Shown: positions 30,557-39,902 of the stretch, piece after piece
Position numbering within the stretch: position 1 is the stretch's first letter
How the letters are laid out: each line of letters begins with the position of its first letter
Translations under genes and position numbers: made by a program
Notes under the pieces: model-generated
What the model was told of the DNA's origin: nothing
What the model saw: only the letters and a program-made list of their open reading frames with translations
Databases searched by the model: none
DNA from: Luteimonas sp. MC1825
GTDB taxonomy: Bacteria > Pseudomonadota > Gammaproteobacteria > Xanthomonadales > Xanthomonadaceae
Reading direction: 5' to 3'
DNA length: 64,000 nt
Assembly: GCF_014764385.1 (NCBI RefSeq)
Contig: NZ_CP061714.1
Coordinates: 62,001 to 126,000 of the forward strand

Positions 30557-31945
30557 ATGGACTCCATGACGCTCCTGATCCTGATCGCCGGCCTGCTGCT
30601 GCTGGCCGTGGTGTTGCTGTGCGTGCTGCTGTTCCGGCGTCCCGACGGGCGCCACGCGGAGCAGCTCGAGCGCGCGCTGCGCGACGAGCAGCGCGATGGC
30701 CGCGGCGAGCTGCGCCAGCACCTCGACAGCGCGTCCAGCGCGCAGATGCAGCGCGTCGACGCCTTCGGCCTGCAGCTGCAGGCGCTGGCCACCGGCATGG
30801 ACAAGCGGCTGGATGAATTCACCCTGCGCACCGACCAGCGCCTCGACGTGCTGCGCGAGGCGCTGACCGAAGACGCGCGCAAGGCGCGCACCGAAGGCGC
30901 GCAGGCGCAGCAGCGCGGTGCCGAAGTGGTGGGCGAACGGCTGTCCGACCTCACCCAGCGCAACGAACTGCGCATCGGCGAGATGCGCGCCACGCTGGAG
31001 GCGCGCCTCAAGGACATGCAGGCCGACAACGCCGGCAAGCTCGAGCAGATGCGCGCCACCGTCGACGAGAAGCTGCAGTCCACGCTCAACACCCGCCTGG
31101 ACGCGTCGTTCAAGATCGTCTCCGAGCGCCTGGAGCAGGTGCAGCGCGGGCTGGGCGAGATGCAGCAGCTGGCCACCGGCGTCGGCGACCTCAAGCGCGT
31201 GCTCAGCAACGTCAAGGATCGCGGCGGCTGGGGTGAGGTGCAGCTGGAGAACATCCTCGAGCAGACGCTCACCGCCGAGCAGTACGCCAAGAGCGTGCGC
31301 GTGCGCCCCGGCGGCAACGAAGCGGTGGATTTCGCGGTGCGCCTGCCTGGCCGCAGCGGCGACGACGCGCCGGTGTGGTTGCCGATCGATGCCAAGTTCC
31401 CGCGCGAGGATTACGAGCGCCTGCTCGATGCGCAGGAAAAGGGCGACGTGGAGGCGGTGCGCACCAGTGGCATGCAGCTGGAGCGCGCGATCCGCATCCA
31501 GGCCAAGTCGATCTGCGAGAAGTACGTGGTGCCGCCGCACACGACCGACTTCGCGATCATGTTCCTGCCCACGGAGGGCCTCTACGCCGAGACCATCCGC
31601 CGCCCCGGGCTGACCGATGTCCTGCAGCGCGAGCATCGCGTGGTCCTCGCGGGGCCGACCACCTTCACCGCGCTGCTCAACAGCCTGCAGATGGGCTTCC
31701 GCACGTTGGCCATCGAGCAGCGTTCCAGCGAGGTCTGGCAGCTGCTGGCGGCGGTGAAGGGCGAGTTCGGCAAGTTCGCCGGCGTTCTGGAGCGTGCCAC
31801 CACCCAGCTGGACACGGTGCAGAACAGCATCAAGCAGGCTGGCGTGCGCACGCGCGCCATCGAACGCAAGTTGCGCGGCGTGGAGAGCCTTCCCGGCACG
31901 GAAGCCGACGCATTTCCGCTGACGGGCGACGACCCGGTCGGCTGA
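30557..31945 (+). CDS. rmuC: DNA recombination protein RmuC
   Basis: 462 residues. An N-terminal membrane helix (about 4-24), a long coiled coil (about 30-190) and the RmuC nuclease-like domain (about 200-400) with GGWGEVQLENILEQ, WLPIDAKFPREDYERLLDAQ and FLPTEGLYAE. RmuC limits inversion of short repeats in E. coli and belongs to the PD-(D/E)xK superfold; DAK is part of that site. Single gene with its own upstream region. Confidence 0.95.
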   Translation: MDSMTLLILIAGLLLLAVVLLCVLLFRRPDGRHAEQLERALRDEQRDGRGELRQHLDSASSAQMQRVDAFGLQLQALATGMDKRLDEFTLRTDQRLDVLREALTEDARKARTEGAQAQQRGAEVVGERLSDLTQRNELRIGEMRATLEARLKDMQADNAGKLEQMRATVDEKLQSTLNTRLDASFKIVSERLEQVQRGLGEMQQLATGVGDLKRVLSNVKDRGGWGEVQLENILEQTLTAEQYAKSVRVRPGGNEAVDFAVRLPGRSGDDAPVWLPIDAKFPREDYERLLDAQEKGDVEAVRTSGMQLERAIRIQAKSICEKYVVPPHTTDFAIMFLPTEGLYAETIRRPGLTDVLQREHRVVLAGPTTFTALLNSLQMGFRTLAIEQRSSEVWQLLAAVKGEFGKFAGVLERATTQLDTVQNSIKQAGVRTRAIERKLRGVESLPGTEADAFPLTGDDPVG

Positions 31946-31984
31946 GGCGCACGCCGCACCCCGCGGAGTGCGGCCCGGCGCGGT

Positions 31985-33064
31985 TTACGGCGTGGACGTG
32001 CCCGGCACGATCGGCATCACGTCCACCGGCACCGTGGCATCGTTGTCGTCGAACAGGTAGTCCGGCAGGCCGTCACCGCTGTCGTCGCCTTCGCGGATGC
32101 GGTCACCGTGGATCTGGTAGTCGCGGCGCTGCATCCAGGCGTCGCGCACCAGCGCGTACTCGTCGTCGGCACCCTCGCGCAGGCGGTCGAGCGCGAACAG
32201 CTGGGTGCGCACGTCTACCAGCTGCAGGCCCTGCAGGAACACGCGCACGCTGTCCTCGCCCACCTGGCGCACCGGCGACAGCGGGCCGTCGCCGACCAGC
32301 CCGAACGCGTCGCGCACCGTGCGCGGCCCGAACAGCGGCAGCTCCAGGAAGCGCGAGTTCTTCCAGCCCCAGACGCCGAGCGTCTGCCCGAAGTCCTCGC
32401 TGCGGTTGGGGATGCCCATGCGCGAGGCCGGGTCGAACAGGCCGCCGACGCCGAGGGTGGCGTTGACCAGGAAACGGCCCAGCGACTGCCCGGACTGCTT
32501 CGGCCGGCCCTGCAGCAGCGCGTTCACCGCGCTCGACGGCTGGCCGAGGTTGTTGAAGAAGTTGGACACGCCGAGCCGCATCGGGCGCGGCACCACCTTC
32601 ACGTAGGCGCGTGCCAGGGGCGTGGCGATGGTGCGGTCGACGACGTTGTTGAAGCTGTGCACCTTGCGGTTCCACGGCTCCCAGGGATCGAGCGCCCGCG
32701 GCGACTCGGCCGGTGCGGGCAGGGTGTCGTCGGCGACCGGGTCGTAGGGCGCGGCACCCCAGATGGCGTCGTAGTCGACTTCGGCGTCGGTGCGCTGGTC
32801 CACTGCAGGCGCGGCGATGCCCGGGACGGCAGCGGCGGCGTCGCCACCGCCAACTCCGACGTCCGTCTCCGGCAGCGGTCCTGCCGCCGTGGCATCCAGC
32901 GCGCCATCGCCCGCCATGGAGGCCTGCGCCGGCACGCCTTCGACCAGCGGCCCGGGGGCGGGTTCGGACACGCCCCGCGAGGGGGTGCCGGCGCACCCGG
33001 CCAGCACCAGCGCGGCGAGAAGGACGGCACCGGTGCGCAGGCGGGTCGGGGTAGCAGGAGTCAT
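31985..33064 (-). CDS. mlaA: MlaA, outer-membrane phospholipid-transport lipoprotein (VacJ)
   Basis: 359 residues. Lipoprotein signal ending VLAGC (Cys24). Residues 30-115 are a low-complexity Pro/Ala/Asp region longer than in E. coli MlaA. The MlaA domain follows: WEPWNRKVHSFNNVVDRTIA, RLGVSNFFNNLGQPSSAVNA, GRFLVNATLGVGGLFDPASR and LPLFGPRTVRDAFGLVGD. It removes phospholipids from the outer leaflet of the outer membrane and hands them to MlaC. Last gene of the mlaFEDCB-mlaA operon. The start is the ATG at 33064, after a GTG codon. Confidence 0.95.
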   Translation of the reverse strand: MTPATPTRLRTGAVLLAALVLAGCAGTPSRGVSEPAPGPLVEGVPAQASMAGDGALDATAAGPLPETDVGVGGGDAAAAVPGIAAPAVDQRTDAEVDYDAIWGAAPYDPVADDTLPAPAESPRALDPWEPWNRKVHSFNNVVDRTIATPLARAYVKVVPRPMRLGVSNFFNNLGQPSSAVNALLQGRPKQSGQSLGRFLVNATLGVGGLFDPASRMGIPNRSEDFGQTLGVWGWKNSRFLELPLFGPRTVRDAFGLVGDGPLSPVRQVGEDSVRVFLQGLQLVDVRTQLFALDRLREGADDEYALVRDAWMQRRDYQIHGDRIREGDDSGDGLPDYLFDDNDATVPVDVMPIVPGTSTP

Positions 33065-33088
33065 CACGGCGTCCAGGAAGGGGACAGG

Positions 33089-33382
33089 TCAGCGCGCGAA
33101 CGCGAGCCGGTCATCGAGACGATACGCGGCGCGCAGCTCGGCGAGGCCGGCGGGCATGCCGTCGATGGCGAGGCCGGTGCCATCGCCGGCGCCCAGCTCC
33201 GCCAGCAGCGCCAGGCCGGCGCTGTCGAGCTGCTGCACGCCGGCGACGTCCAGCCGCCGCGCGCCGGCACGCAGTGCCTGCGCCGCCTGCCAGAGCGCGG
33301 GCACGTGCGCGCGCAGCAACGCACCGGTGAACACCAGTGCGTCGCCGTTGCGGCGTACGCCGGCGTCAGTTGGTGCCGGCAT
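33089..33382 (-). CDS. mlaB: MlaB, STAS-domain protein of the Mla ABC transporter
   Basis: 97 residues with a single STAS domain; the helix-start motif ARRLDVAGVQQLDSAGLALL (about 40-59) includes the conserved Asp-Ser. MlaB stabilises the MlaFE ATPase complex on the cytoplasmic side. The gene overlaps the end of mlaC by 17 bases, so translation is coupled. Confidence 0.88.
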   Translation of the reverse strand: MPAPTDAGVRRNGDALVFTGALLRAHVPALWQAAQALRAGARRLDVAGVQQLDSAGLALLAELGAGDGTGLAIDGMPAGLAELRAAYRLDDRLAFAR

Positions 33383-34034
33383 CGGCCTGCACGCGGCCGG
33401 CGCTCAGGTCCGCGGCCACCTGGCGGATCGACTTGCGGCTCAGCGGGGTGTCGAACTGCTGGCGGAAGGTCTGCACGAACGACACGCCTTCCACCATCAC
33501 GTCGAACACCTTCCAGGTGCCGCCGACGTTGCGCATCAGGTAGTCGACCGGGATCGGCTCGCCACCCGCGCGCAGCATCTCGCTGGCCACGCGCACGCCG
33601 GCGCCGCGCGGCAGCGCGGTCTCGGACTTCACGCGCACCCGCAGGCGGGTGTTGAAGTCGAGCAGCGACGAGCCGTAGCGGCGCATCAGGTTCTCGGCCA
33701 GCGCATCGGCGAACACCTTGACGTCGGCATCGGCGGCGCCGCGGCCGTGGCGGCCCAGCACCTGGCGCGCCGCGTATTCGCGGTCGAACATCTGGTCGAA
33801 CTCGCCGGTGATGAACTGCTGCAGCTTGCCGCGGTCGGCGGTGAACTCGGCGCGGCGCGATTCCAGCGTGGCCAGCACGCGGGTGCTGTTGTCGAGCACG
33901 AGCTTGCTGGGCGAGCCCTGCGCCGCGGTGGCGGCCGGCTTTGCGGCGGCGGCCTGGGCGAACGCGGTGGAGGGCGCGGCTGCGACCAGCGCGGCGGCGA
34001 TGGCAAGGGGAAGCAGGATCTGGCGTACCGTCAT
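33366..34034 (-). CDS. mlaC: MlaC, periplasmic phospholipid-binding protein
   Basis: 222 residues with a signal peptide (cleavage near AFAQ at about 26) and the MlaC/Ttg2 domain: QFITGEFDQMFDREYAARQV, LAENLMRRYGSSLLDFN, and GTWKVFDVMVEGVSFVQTFR. Carries phospholipids across the periplasm between MlaA and MlaFEDB. Its ATG overlaps the mlaD stop (ATGA). Confidence 0.93.
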   Translation of the reverse strand: MTVRQILLPLAIAAALVAAAPSTAFAQAAAAKPAATAAQGSPSKLVLDNSTRVLATLESRRAEFTADRGKLQQFITGEFDQMFDREYAARQVLGRHGRGAADADVKVFADALAENLMRRYGSSLLDFNTRLRVRVKSETALPRGAGVRVASEMLRAGGEPIPVDYLMRNVGGTWKVFDVMVEGVSFVQTFRQQFDTPLSRKSIRQVAADLSAGRVQADAGTN

Positions 34035-34558
34035 GGGGTCGTCTCCGGGGGGGGCGGGGAGGTGGTGGTGTCGGGCGGTGCGGTCGCGGCATCATCGCCG
34101 CCGCCGCTGAACATGTACTTGCCGACCATCTGCATCAGGTCGACGGCGGGCTGGGTGTAGACCAGCTCCTCGCCGGGCTTGAACACTTCCATGTCGCCGC
34201 CGGGCTGCATGCCGACGTAGCTGTCACCGAGCAGGCCGCCGGTGAGGATGCCGGCCGAGGTGTCCACCGGGATCTCGTTGTAGCGGCTGTCGATTTCCAT
34301 GGTCACGATGGAGTCGAACTTGACCGGATCAAGGGTGATGCCCGATACGCGGCCGATGCTCACGCCGCCGATCTTGACCGCGGCGTTGGGCCGCAGCTGC
34401 CCGAGGTTGGTGAAGCGCGCGGTCAGCTCGTAGCTGTCGCGCGACAGCCCGAAGCGGCCATTGGTGGAGGCGAACGCCAGCACCAGCAGCGACGCCATCG
34501 CCAGCAGCAGGAACGCTCCAACCGCGAATTCGACGCGGGGACCACGTGAAGTACTCAT
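34031..34558 (-). CDS. mlaD: MlaD, MCE-domain protein
   Basis: 175 residues: an N-terminal membrane helix (about 9-28), then one MCE domain (about 36-120; LTARFTNLGQLRPNAAVKIG, GGLLGDSYVGMQPG) and a variable Pro/Thr-rich tail. MlaD hexamers form the lipid channel on the periplasmic side. Operon position between mlaE and mlaC. Confidence 0.94.
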   Translation of the reverse strand: MSTSRGPRVEFAVGAFLLLAMASLLVLAFASTNGRFGLSRDSYELTARFTNLGQLRPNAAVKIGGVSIGRVSGITLDPVKFDSIVTMEIDSRYNEIPVDTSAGILTGGLLGDSYVGMQPGGDMEVFKPGEELVYTQPAVDLMQMVGKYMFSGGGDDAATAPPDTTTSPPPPETTP

Positions 34559-34589
34559 TGTGAAACCTCGGAAAAGCGGGCGTTCGCGT

Positions 34590-35339
34590 TCATCGGAACA
34601 GCAGGGCGGAGAGGACGAAGTTGAACATCAGGACCAGCAAGGAGGCGTTGACGACGGCGCGGGTGGTGGCCAGCGACGTGCCCTCGATGGTCGGTTCGGC
34701 GTGGAAGCCGACGTAGGCCGCGACCAGCGCCGCGGTGCCGCCGAATACCGCGGACTTCATGAATGCGACCAGGAAATCGTCGCGGAAATCGACCGCGTCG
34801 CGCAGCGTCTGCCAGAACCCGCCGTTGTCGATGCCCAGCACCTGCACCGCCTCGAACCAGCTTGCGGTCAGCGCCAGGCTCACGAAGAACGCGGTGAGCA
34901 GCGGCACCGCGATCACCGCCGCCCAGAAACGCGGCGCCACCGCCTTGGCGATCGGGTCGATGGCCATCAGCCCGAGCGCCTGGATCTGGTCGGTGGCGCG
35001 CATCAGCGCCAGCTCCGCGGCGATCGACGACCCGGCGCGGCCCACGAACAGCAGCGCGGTCAGCACCGGCGCAAGCTCCCGGTACAGGCCGAGGCCGATC
35101 AGCACGCTCACCTGGTTGGCTGCGCCGTAGGTCTCCAGCGCGCGGTAGCCCAAGAGCGTGAGCGACAGGCCCACGAACGCGCCACCGACGGCGATGATCG
35201 GCAGGCTGCGCGCGCCGATCTTGTAGATCTCGCGCGTCAGCTCGACGAAGAAATCGGCGGTCGGCTTCGAGGCACGCAGCACCGACAGCGAGAACAGCCC
35301 GGCGCGGCCCAGCGAGCGCGTGGCTTCGACGAACGGCAT
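34590..35339 (-). CDS. mlaE: MlaE, permease of the phospholipid ABC transporter
   Basis: 249 residues with five or six hydrophobic helices and the MlaE/permease signature GLYRELAPVLTALLFVGRAG and SSIAAELALMRATDQIQALG (about 84-124). The ATG at 35339 overlaps the mlaF stop (TGATG). The open frame extends far upstream only because it shadows mlaF. Confidence 0.95.
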   Translation of the reverse strand: MPFVEATRSLGRAGLFSLSVLRASKPTADFFVELTREIYKIGARSLPIIAVGGAFVGLSLTLLGYRALETYGAANQVSVLIGLGLYRELAPVLTALLFVGRAGSSIAAELALMRATDQIQALGLMAIDPIAKAVAPRFWAAVIAVPLLTAFFVSLALTASWFEAVQVLGIDNGGFWQTLRDAVDFRDDFLVAFMKSAVFGGTAALVAAYVGFHAEPTIEGTSLATTRAVVNASLLVLMFNFVLSALLFR

Positions 35340-36154
35340 CAGCGCGCCTCCAAGGTCTGCGTGGCACGGGTCTCGACCGCATCGAACGCGATCGGCCCGT
35401 CCGGCTCGCCGCGCAGGAACTGCAGCAGCAGCGGGTCGTTGCTGGCCTCGAGTTCGGCCGGCGTGCCGGTGAACACGATGCGGCCGTCGGCGATCACGAT
35501 CGCCTGGTCGGCGATCGGCAGGGTTTCGTGCACGTGGTGGCTCACGATGACGCTGGTCAGGCCGAGGCTGGCATTGAGCCGCGCGATCAGGCTCATGATC
35601 ACGCCCGAGGCGATCGGGTCCAGCCCGGTCAGCGGCTCGTCGTAGACCATCAGCGGCGGGTCGAGCGCCAGCGCACGCGCCAGCGCCACGCGCCGCGCCA
35701 TGCCGCCGGACAGCTCGCGCGGGTAGAGGTCGGCGGCGGCGCGCAGGCCCACCGCGTGCAGCTTCATGCGCACCAAGCGGTCGATCACCGGCTTCGGCAG
35801 GCGCGTGTGGGTGCGCAGCGGCAGCGCCACGTTCTCGGCGGCGGTGAGGTCGGTGAGCAGGCCGTTGCCCTGCAGCAGCACGCCGATCGACTTGCGCAGC
35901 TCGAGCAGCGGCCGCTGCCGGCGCGGCACGTCCTGGCCCAGCACTTGCACGGTGCCCGCGGCCGGCGGCAGTTCTCCGGTGAGCGCGGCGAGCAGCGTCG
36001 ACTTGCCGCTGCCGGAGGGGCCGAGCACGGCAGTGATGCTGCCGCGCCGCACCGCCAGGTCGATGCCGGACAGGATGGTGCGCGCGCCACGGTCCAGCTG
36101 CACGCCGGAAAGGCGCACGGCGGTATCCGGCAATGGCAGTGCGGTGTCGGGCAT
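35339..36154 (-). CDS. mlaF: MlaF, ATPase of the phospholipid ABC transporter
   Basis: 271 residues from the ATG at 36154. ABC ATPase motifs: Walker A GPSGSGKST, signature LSGGMARR, Walker B MVYDEPLTGLD, and the switch His in VIVSHHVHE. Powers MlaE. First gene of the operon; about 230 bases separate it from divergent recC, and this gap should hold both promoters. Confidence 0.95.
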   Translation of the reverse strand: MPDTALPLPDTAVRLSGVQLDRGARTILSGIDLAVRRGSITAVLGPSGSGKSTLLAALTGELPPAAGTVQVLGQDVPRRQRPLLELRKSIGVLLQGNGLLTDLTAAENVALPLRTHTRLPKPVIDRLVRMKLHAVGLRAAADLYPRELSGGMARRVALARALALDPPLMVYDEPLTGLDPIASGVIMSLIARLNASLGLTSVIVSHHVHETLPIADQAIVIADGRIVFTGTPAELEASNDPLLLQFLRGEPDGPIAFDAVETRATQTLEAR

Positions 36155-36383
36155 CGTGTCTGGCAATTGGTAGGGGGGGTGCGACGGACAAAATCCGGCG
36201 AATGATGTGGCGCTGCGCCTGAATGCGGGCGGAGTGCCTGAACGCGTTGGAGTGGAATTATCGCGCACTCGCTACCGGTGACGCGCGGCGGGCGTGGAAT
36301 GCAGCGTATGTGCGCGCCGGTGCGCGGGCTGTGCACACCTGCGCGTATCGCCTGCTGCGACGCCCCTCCGGCATCATGGCCGC

Positions 36384-39300
36384 ATGACCCAGGGGACCGG
36401 CGACTTCCGCCTCTACCATTCCAATGCGCTGGACGTGCTCGCCGGACTGCTGGCCGCGGAGCTGCGCACGCCCGCGCCCGGCCAGGGGTTGCTGGAGCCC
36501 GACACCATCCTGATCCCGCAGGTGGCGATGCGCCGCTGGCTGCAGGCCACGCTGGCCGAAGCGCACGGCGTGGCCGCCAACCTGGAGTTCCTGACGCCCG
36601 GCGAGTTCGTGCAGCGCGCGCTGGATGGCAACGTACCGGGGCGTGGCGACGACCTCGATGCCGCCGCATTGCGCTGGCGCATCCATGCCGCGCTGGCGGA
36701 TCCGGCGGTCCTGCGCGAACGCGCGCTGCAGCCCATGCGCGCGTATCTCGAGACCGCCCCCGACCCGCTGAAGGCCTGGTCCTTGGCCGGCGAGCTCGCG
36801 CAGGCGTTCGAGAAGTACAAGGCCTGGCGCCGCGAATGGCTGCTGGCATGGGAAGCCGGCGACGCGCCGCGCGATCCGCAGGCGGCGCTGTGGCGGCGCG
36901 TGGCGGGCGGCACCGACCACCGCGCGCGCCGCATTGACGCCTACCTGTCTGGCTTCGCGCGCGCCGATGGCCCGCCGCCGGCCGGCCTGCCGAAGCGGCT
37001 GTTCGCTTTCGCCATCCTCAACGTGTCGCCGGACGTGCTGCGCGTGATCGCCAGCCAGGCGCGCGTCGGCACGCTGCATCTGTATGTGCCTTCGCCCAGC
37101 CGCGACTACTGGGGCGACCTGCAGCGCGTGCGCGGCGGCGATCCGGACGCGGCCGCCGGCGAGAATCCACTGCTGCGCGCCTGGGGTGCGGCCGGGCGCG
37201 ACTTCATGGCGGTGCTGGGCAATTACGAAGTGGTGCACCCGGACGTCGAGTTCCGCGGCGATGCCGATCCGGGCGAGGGCGGCGGCGCGCTGCACGGCAG
37301 CCTGCTGCGGCGCCTGCAGTCGGACCTGTTCCATCGCCGGCCGTCGCCGCCGCCGGTACCGACCGCCGAAGATGCACGCACCCGGCTGCCGGCGCTGCGC
37401 CGCGACGACCCCAGCCTGCAGGTGCACGCCTGCCACACCCGACTGCGCGAGCTGCAGGTGCTGCACGACCAGCTGCGCGCGCTGTTCGAGGATCCGCGCT
37501 TCGACCCGCCGCTGGAGCCGCGCGAGGTCGCGGTGCTGGCGCCGGACATCGATCCCTATCTGCCGTATCTGGACGCCGTGTTCGGCGGCCGAGGCCGCGC
37601 CGACGCCATTCCCTATGCGGTCGCCGACGCCAGCCCGCTCGCCGGCGAGCCGCTGGCGGAAGTGTTCCTGCGCCTGCTGGCGCTGCCGGTGGCACGCTTC
37701 GGCCTGGTGGAAACGCTGGACCTGCTGGCCAGCCCGCCGCTGGCCGAAGCCGCCGCGCTCGATGCCGCCGCCTTCGCGCGCCTGCACGCCTGGCTGCATG
37801 CCGCCGGCGCGCGCTGGGGCCTGGACGCCGCGCACCGCGCGCGCCTGGATGCGCCGGCGGACGACGCTTATACATGGGCGTTCGCCCTGGACCGCCTGCT
37901 GCTCGGGCACGCCAGCGGCAGCGACGCGCCCATCACCACCACCAGCGGCCAGGTGATCGCGCCGATGCCGGAGCTGGAAGGCAGCGCGCTGGACGCGCTC
38001 GACACCCTGGTGCGGCTGCTGCGCGTGCTGGCGCGCCATGCCCGCGTGCTGGATGAAGCGCTGCCGCCCGAGGGTTGGCGCGAGCGCCTGCTCCGGCTGC
38101 TGGATGCGCTGCTGTCAAAGCCTCCGTCGTCACCGGCGTCGCGTCGCGCGCTGGACCGTCTGCGCAGCCTGATCGATACCTTCGCCGCCGATGCGCGCCG
38201 CGCCGGTGTCGACACGCCGGTGTCTGCGGACGTGGTGCGCGCGCATTTCGCCGCCGCGCTGTCGGAAGCCGACACCCGTGCGCCGCTGCTCACCGGCGGC
38301 GTCAGCATCGGCCGCATGGTGCCGATGCGCCTGCTGCCGTTCCGCGCGATCTGCCTGCTGGGCATGGACGACGGCGAGTTCCCGCGCCGCGATCCCGCCG
38401 GCGGCCTCGACCGCCTCACCGCCGATCTCGCCAGCGGCCAGCGCCGCCAGGGCGATCGCTCCACGCGCGACGACGACCGCTTCCTGTTCCTGCAGCTGTT
38501 CAGCGCTGCGCAGGACGTGTTCTACGTGAGCTACCAGGGCGCGGACCCGCGCGACGGCAGCGCGCGCGAGCCGTCGGTGCTGGTGGCGGACCTGCTGGCG
38601 GCCGCCGATGCGCAGCACGCGCCGGAGGCGAAGGCGGGCGAGGCGCTGGTGGTGCGGCACACGCTGCAGCCGTTCGCGCCGGCCGCGTTCGGCAGCGACG
38701 AGGAGCCGCGTCGGTTCTCGTACCACGCGCAGTGGTGGCCGGCGGCGGCGCAGCCCGCGCAGAAGCGGGTGCCGTTGCCGGCGTGGTTTGGCGATGGGGC
38801 GCTGACGGCGCTGGGTGGTGGCAGCGGCGGCGTCGGCGATAGCGGCGGCGGCGCCATCGGCAGTGACGGAAACGCCGGCGGCGGCACGCATCGCACCACG
38901 CCGCCGGTTGGCAGCGAGCAGGAAGCCACGCTGGCGCTCGACGAGATGCGCCGTTTCCTGCAGGCGCCGGCCGAAGTGTTCCTGAAGCAGCGCCTCGGCC
39001 TGCGCCTGGCAGAGGTGGAAGCGATCGACGAGGACGTCGAGCCGCTGCTGGCGCCGGGCCGCGGCTTCGCGCGCCAGCTGCTGCAGAAGGCGGTGTTCGA
39101 CGCCGTGCTGCGTGGTGACGACGACAGCACCACGCATACCCTGCTGCGTGCGCGCGGCCTGCTGCCGTCCGGGCCGCTGGGCCGGCGCACGCTGGAGGAT
39201 GTGCGCGGGCAGGTGGATGCGTATGCGGCCGCCTTCGAAGCGTGGCGCGGCGCTGCGGCACCGGATGCGCCACGCGTCGAAGTCCCGTTCGATGGCGTGG

Positions 39301-39902
39301 TGCTGCCGGACAGCGGTGGCGTCCCGCGCCGCGTGAAGCTGCAGGGCCGCGTCGCCGATGCCTACCCGCACGGCATCGCACGTATCCGTTTCGATCCGCC
39401 CGCCGGGCAGGCTGCGATCCGCAACGGCCTCGACTGGCTGCTGGCGAGCGCGGACGGCCAAGGCGTGCCGCTGGTCGAATTCCACGACGGCGGCGAACAC
39501 GGCGTCGGCCCGCACGTGCGCGCGCCGCTCGATCCCGACGAGGCGCGCGACGTGCTGCGCATGCTCATCGACCTGCGCACCAAGGGCCTGCGCCGGCCGC
39601 TGCCGTTCGCGCCCTACAGCGGCTGGGAGCTGTACCGCGCCGACAGCCTCGAGCGCGGCCTGGACCTCGCGGCCAAACGCTGGCACGGCAGTGACCGCAG
39701 CTGGGGCGAGGGCACCGGCGAAGCGCTGCGTCTTGCACTGCGCGGCCGCGACCCGTTCACCGACGAGGCCACGCAGGTCATGTTCGTGGACCTGGCGATG
39801 GCGATCTATTCCGCGGTGGTGTCCGGCAAGGTCTACGGCGGCACCGACCTCGGTGCGCTGCGCGACATCGCCGCCAAGCTCGACCTGGAGGACGCCGAAT
39901 GA
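36384..39902 (+). CDS. recC: Exodeoxyribonuclease V gamma subunit RecC
   Basis: 1172 residues, close to the E. coli length (1122). The N-terminus (FRLYHSNALDVLAGLLAAEL, ILIPQVAMRRWLQATLAEAH) and the central IGRMVPMRLLPFRAICLLGM are typical. RecC is an inactive helicase/nuclease that recognises Chi and splits the strands in the RecBCD complex. Near residues 813-845 there is a Gly/Ser-rich low-complexity insert. The ATG at 36384 is preferred to the open frame upstream. Overlaps recB by 4 bases (ATGA). Confidence 0.95.
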   Translation: MTQGTGDFRLYHSNALDVLAGLLAAELRTPAPGQGLLEPDTILIPQVAMRRWLQATLAEAHGVAANLEFLTPGEFVQRALDGNVPGRGDDLDAAALRWRIHAALADPAVLRERALQPMRAYLETAPDPLKAWSLAGELAQAFEKYKAWRREWLLAWEAGDAPRDPQAALWRRVAGGTDHRARRIDAYLSGFARADGPPPAGLPKRLFAFAILNVSPDVLRVIASQARVGTLHLYVPSPSRDYWGDLQRVRGGDPDAAAGENPLLRAWGAAGRDFMAVLGNYEVVHPDVEFRGDADPGEGGGALHGSLLRRLQSDLFHRRPSPPPVPTAEDARTRLPALRRDDPSLQVHACHTRLRELQVLHDQLRALFEDPRFDPPLEPREVAVLAPDIDPYLPYLDAVFGGRGRADAIPYAVADASPLAGEPLAEVFLRLLALPVARFGLVETLDLLASPPLAEAAALDAAAFARLHAWLHAAGARWGLDAAHRARLDAPADDAYTWAFALDRLLLGHASGSDAPITTTSGQVIAPMPELEGSALDALDTLVRLLRVLARHARVLDEALPPEGWRERLLRLLDALLSKPPSSPASRRALDRLRSLIDTFAADARRAGVDTPVSADVVRAHFAAALSEADTRAPLLTGGVSIGRMVPMRLLPFRAICLLGMDDGEFPRRDPAGGLDRLTADLASGQRRQGDRSTRDDDRFLFLQLFSAAQDVFYVSYQGADPRDGSAREPSVLVADLLAAADAQHAPEAKAGEALVVRHTLQPFAPAAFGSDEEPRRFSYHAQWWPAAAQPAQKRVPLPAWFGDGALTALGGGSGGVGDSGGGAIGSDGNAGGGTHRTTPPVGSEQEATLALDEMRRFLQAPAEVFLKQRLGLRLAEVEAIDEDVEPLLAPGRGFARQLLQKAVFDAVLRGDDDSTTHTLLRARGLLPSGPLGRRTLEDVRGQVDAYAAAFEAWRGAAAPDAPRVEVPFDGVVLPDSGGVPRRVKLQGRVADAYPHGIARIRFDPPAGQAAIRNGLDWLLASADGQGVPLVEFHDGGEHGVGPHVRAPLDPDEARDVLRMLIDLRTKGLRRPLPFAPYSGWELYRADSLERGLDLAAKRWHGSDRSWGEGTGEALRLALRGRDPFTDEATQVMFVDLAMAIYSAVVSGKVYGGTDLGALRDIAAKLDLEDAE

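Noticed and set aside
34590..36191. A 533-codon frame combining mlaE and upstream sequence
   Set aside because: The upstream two fifths are mlaF read in another frame; mlaE starts at 35339 by overlap with the mlaF stop.
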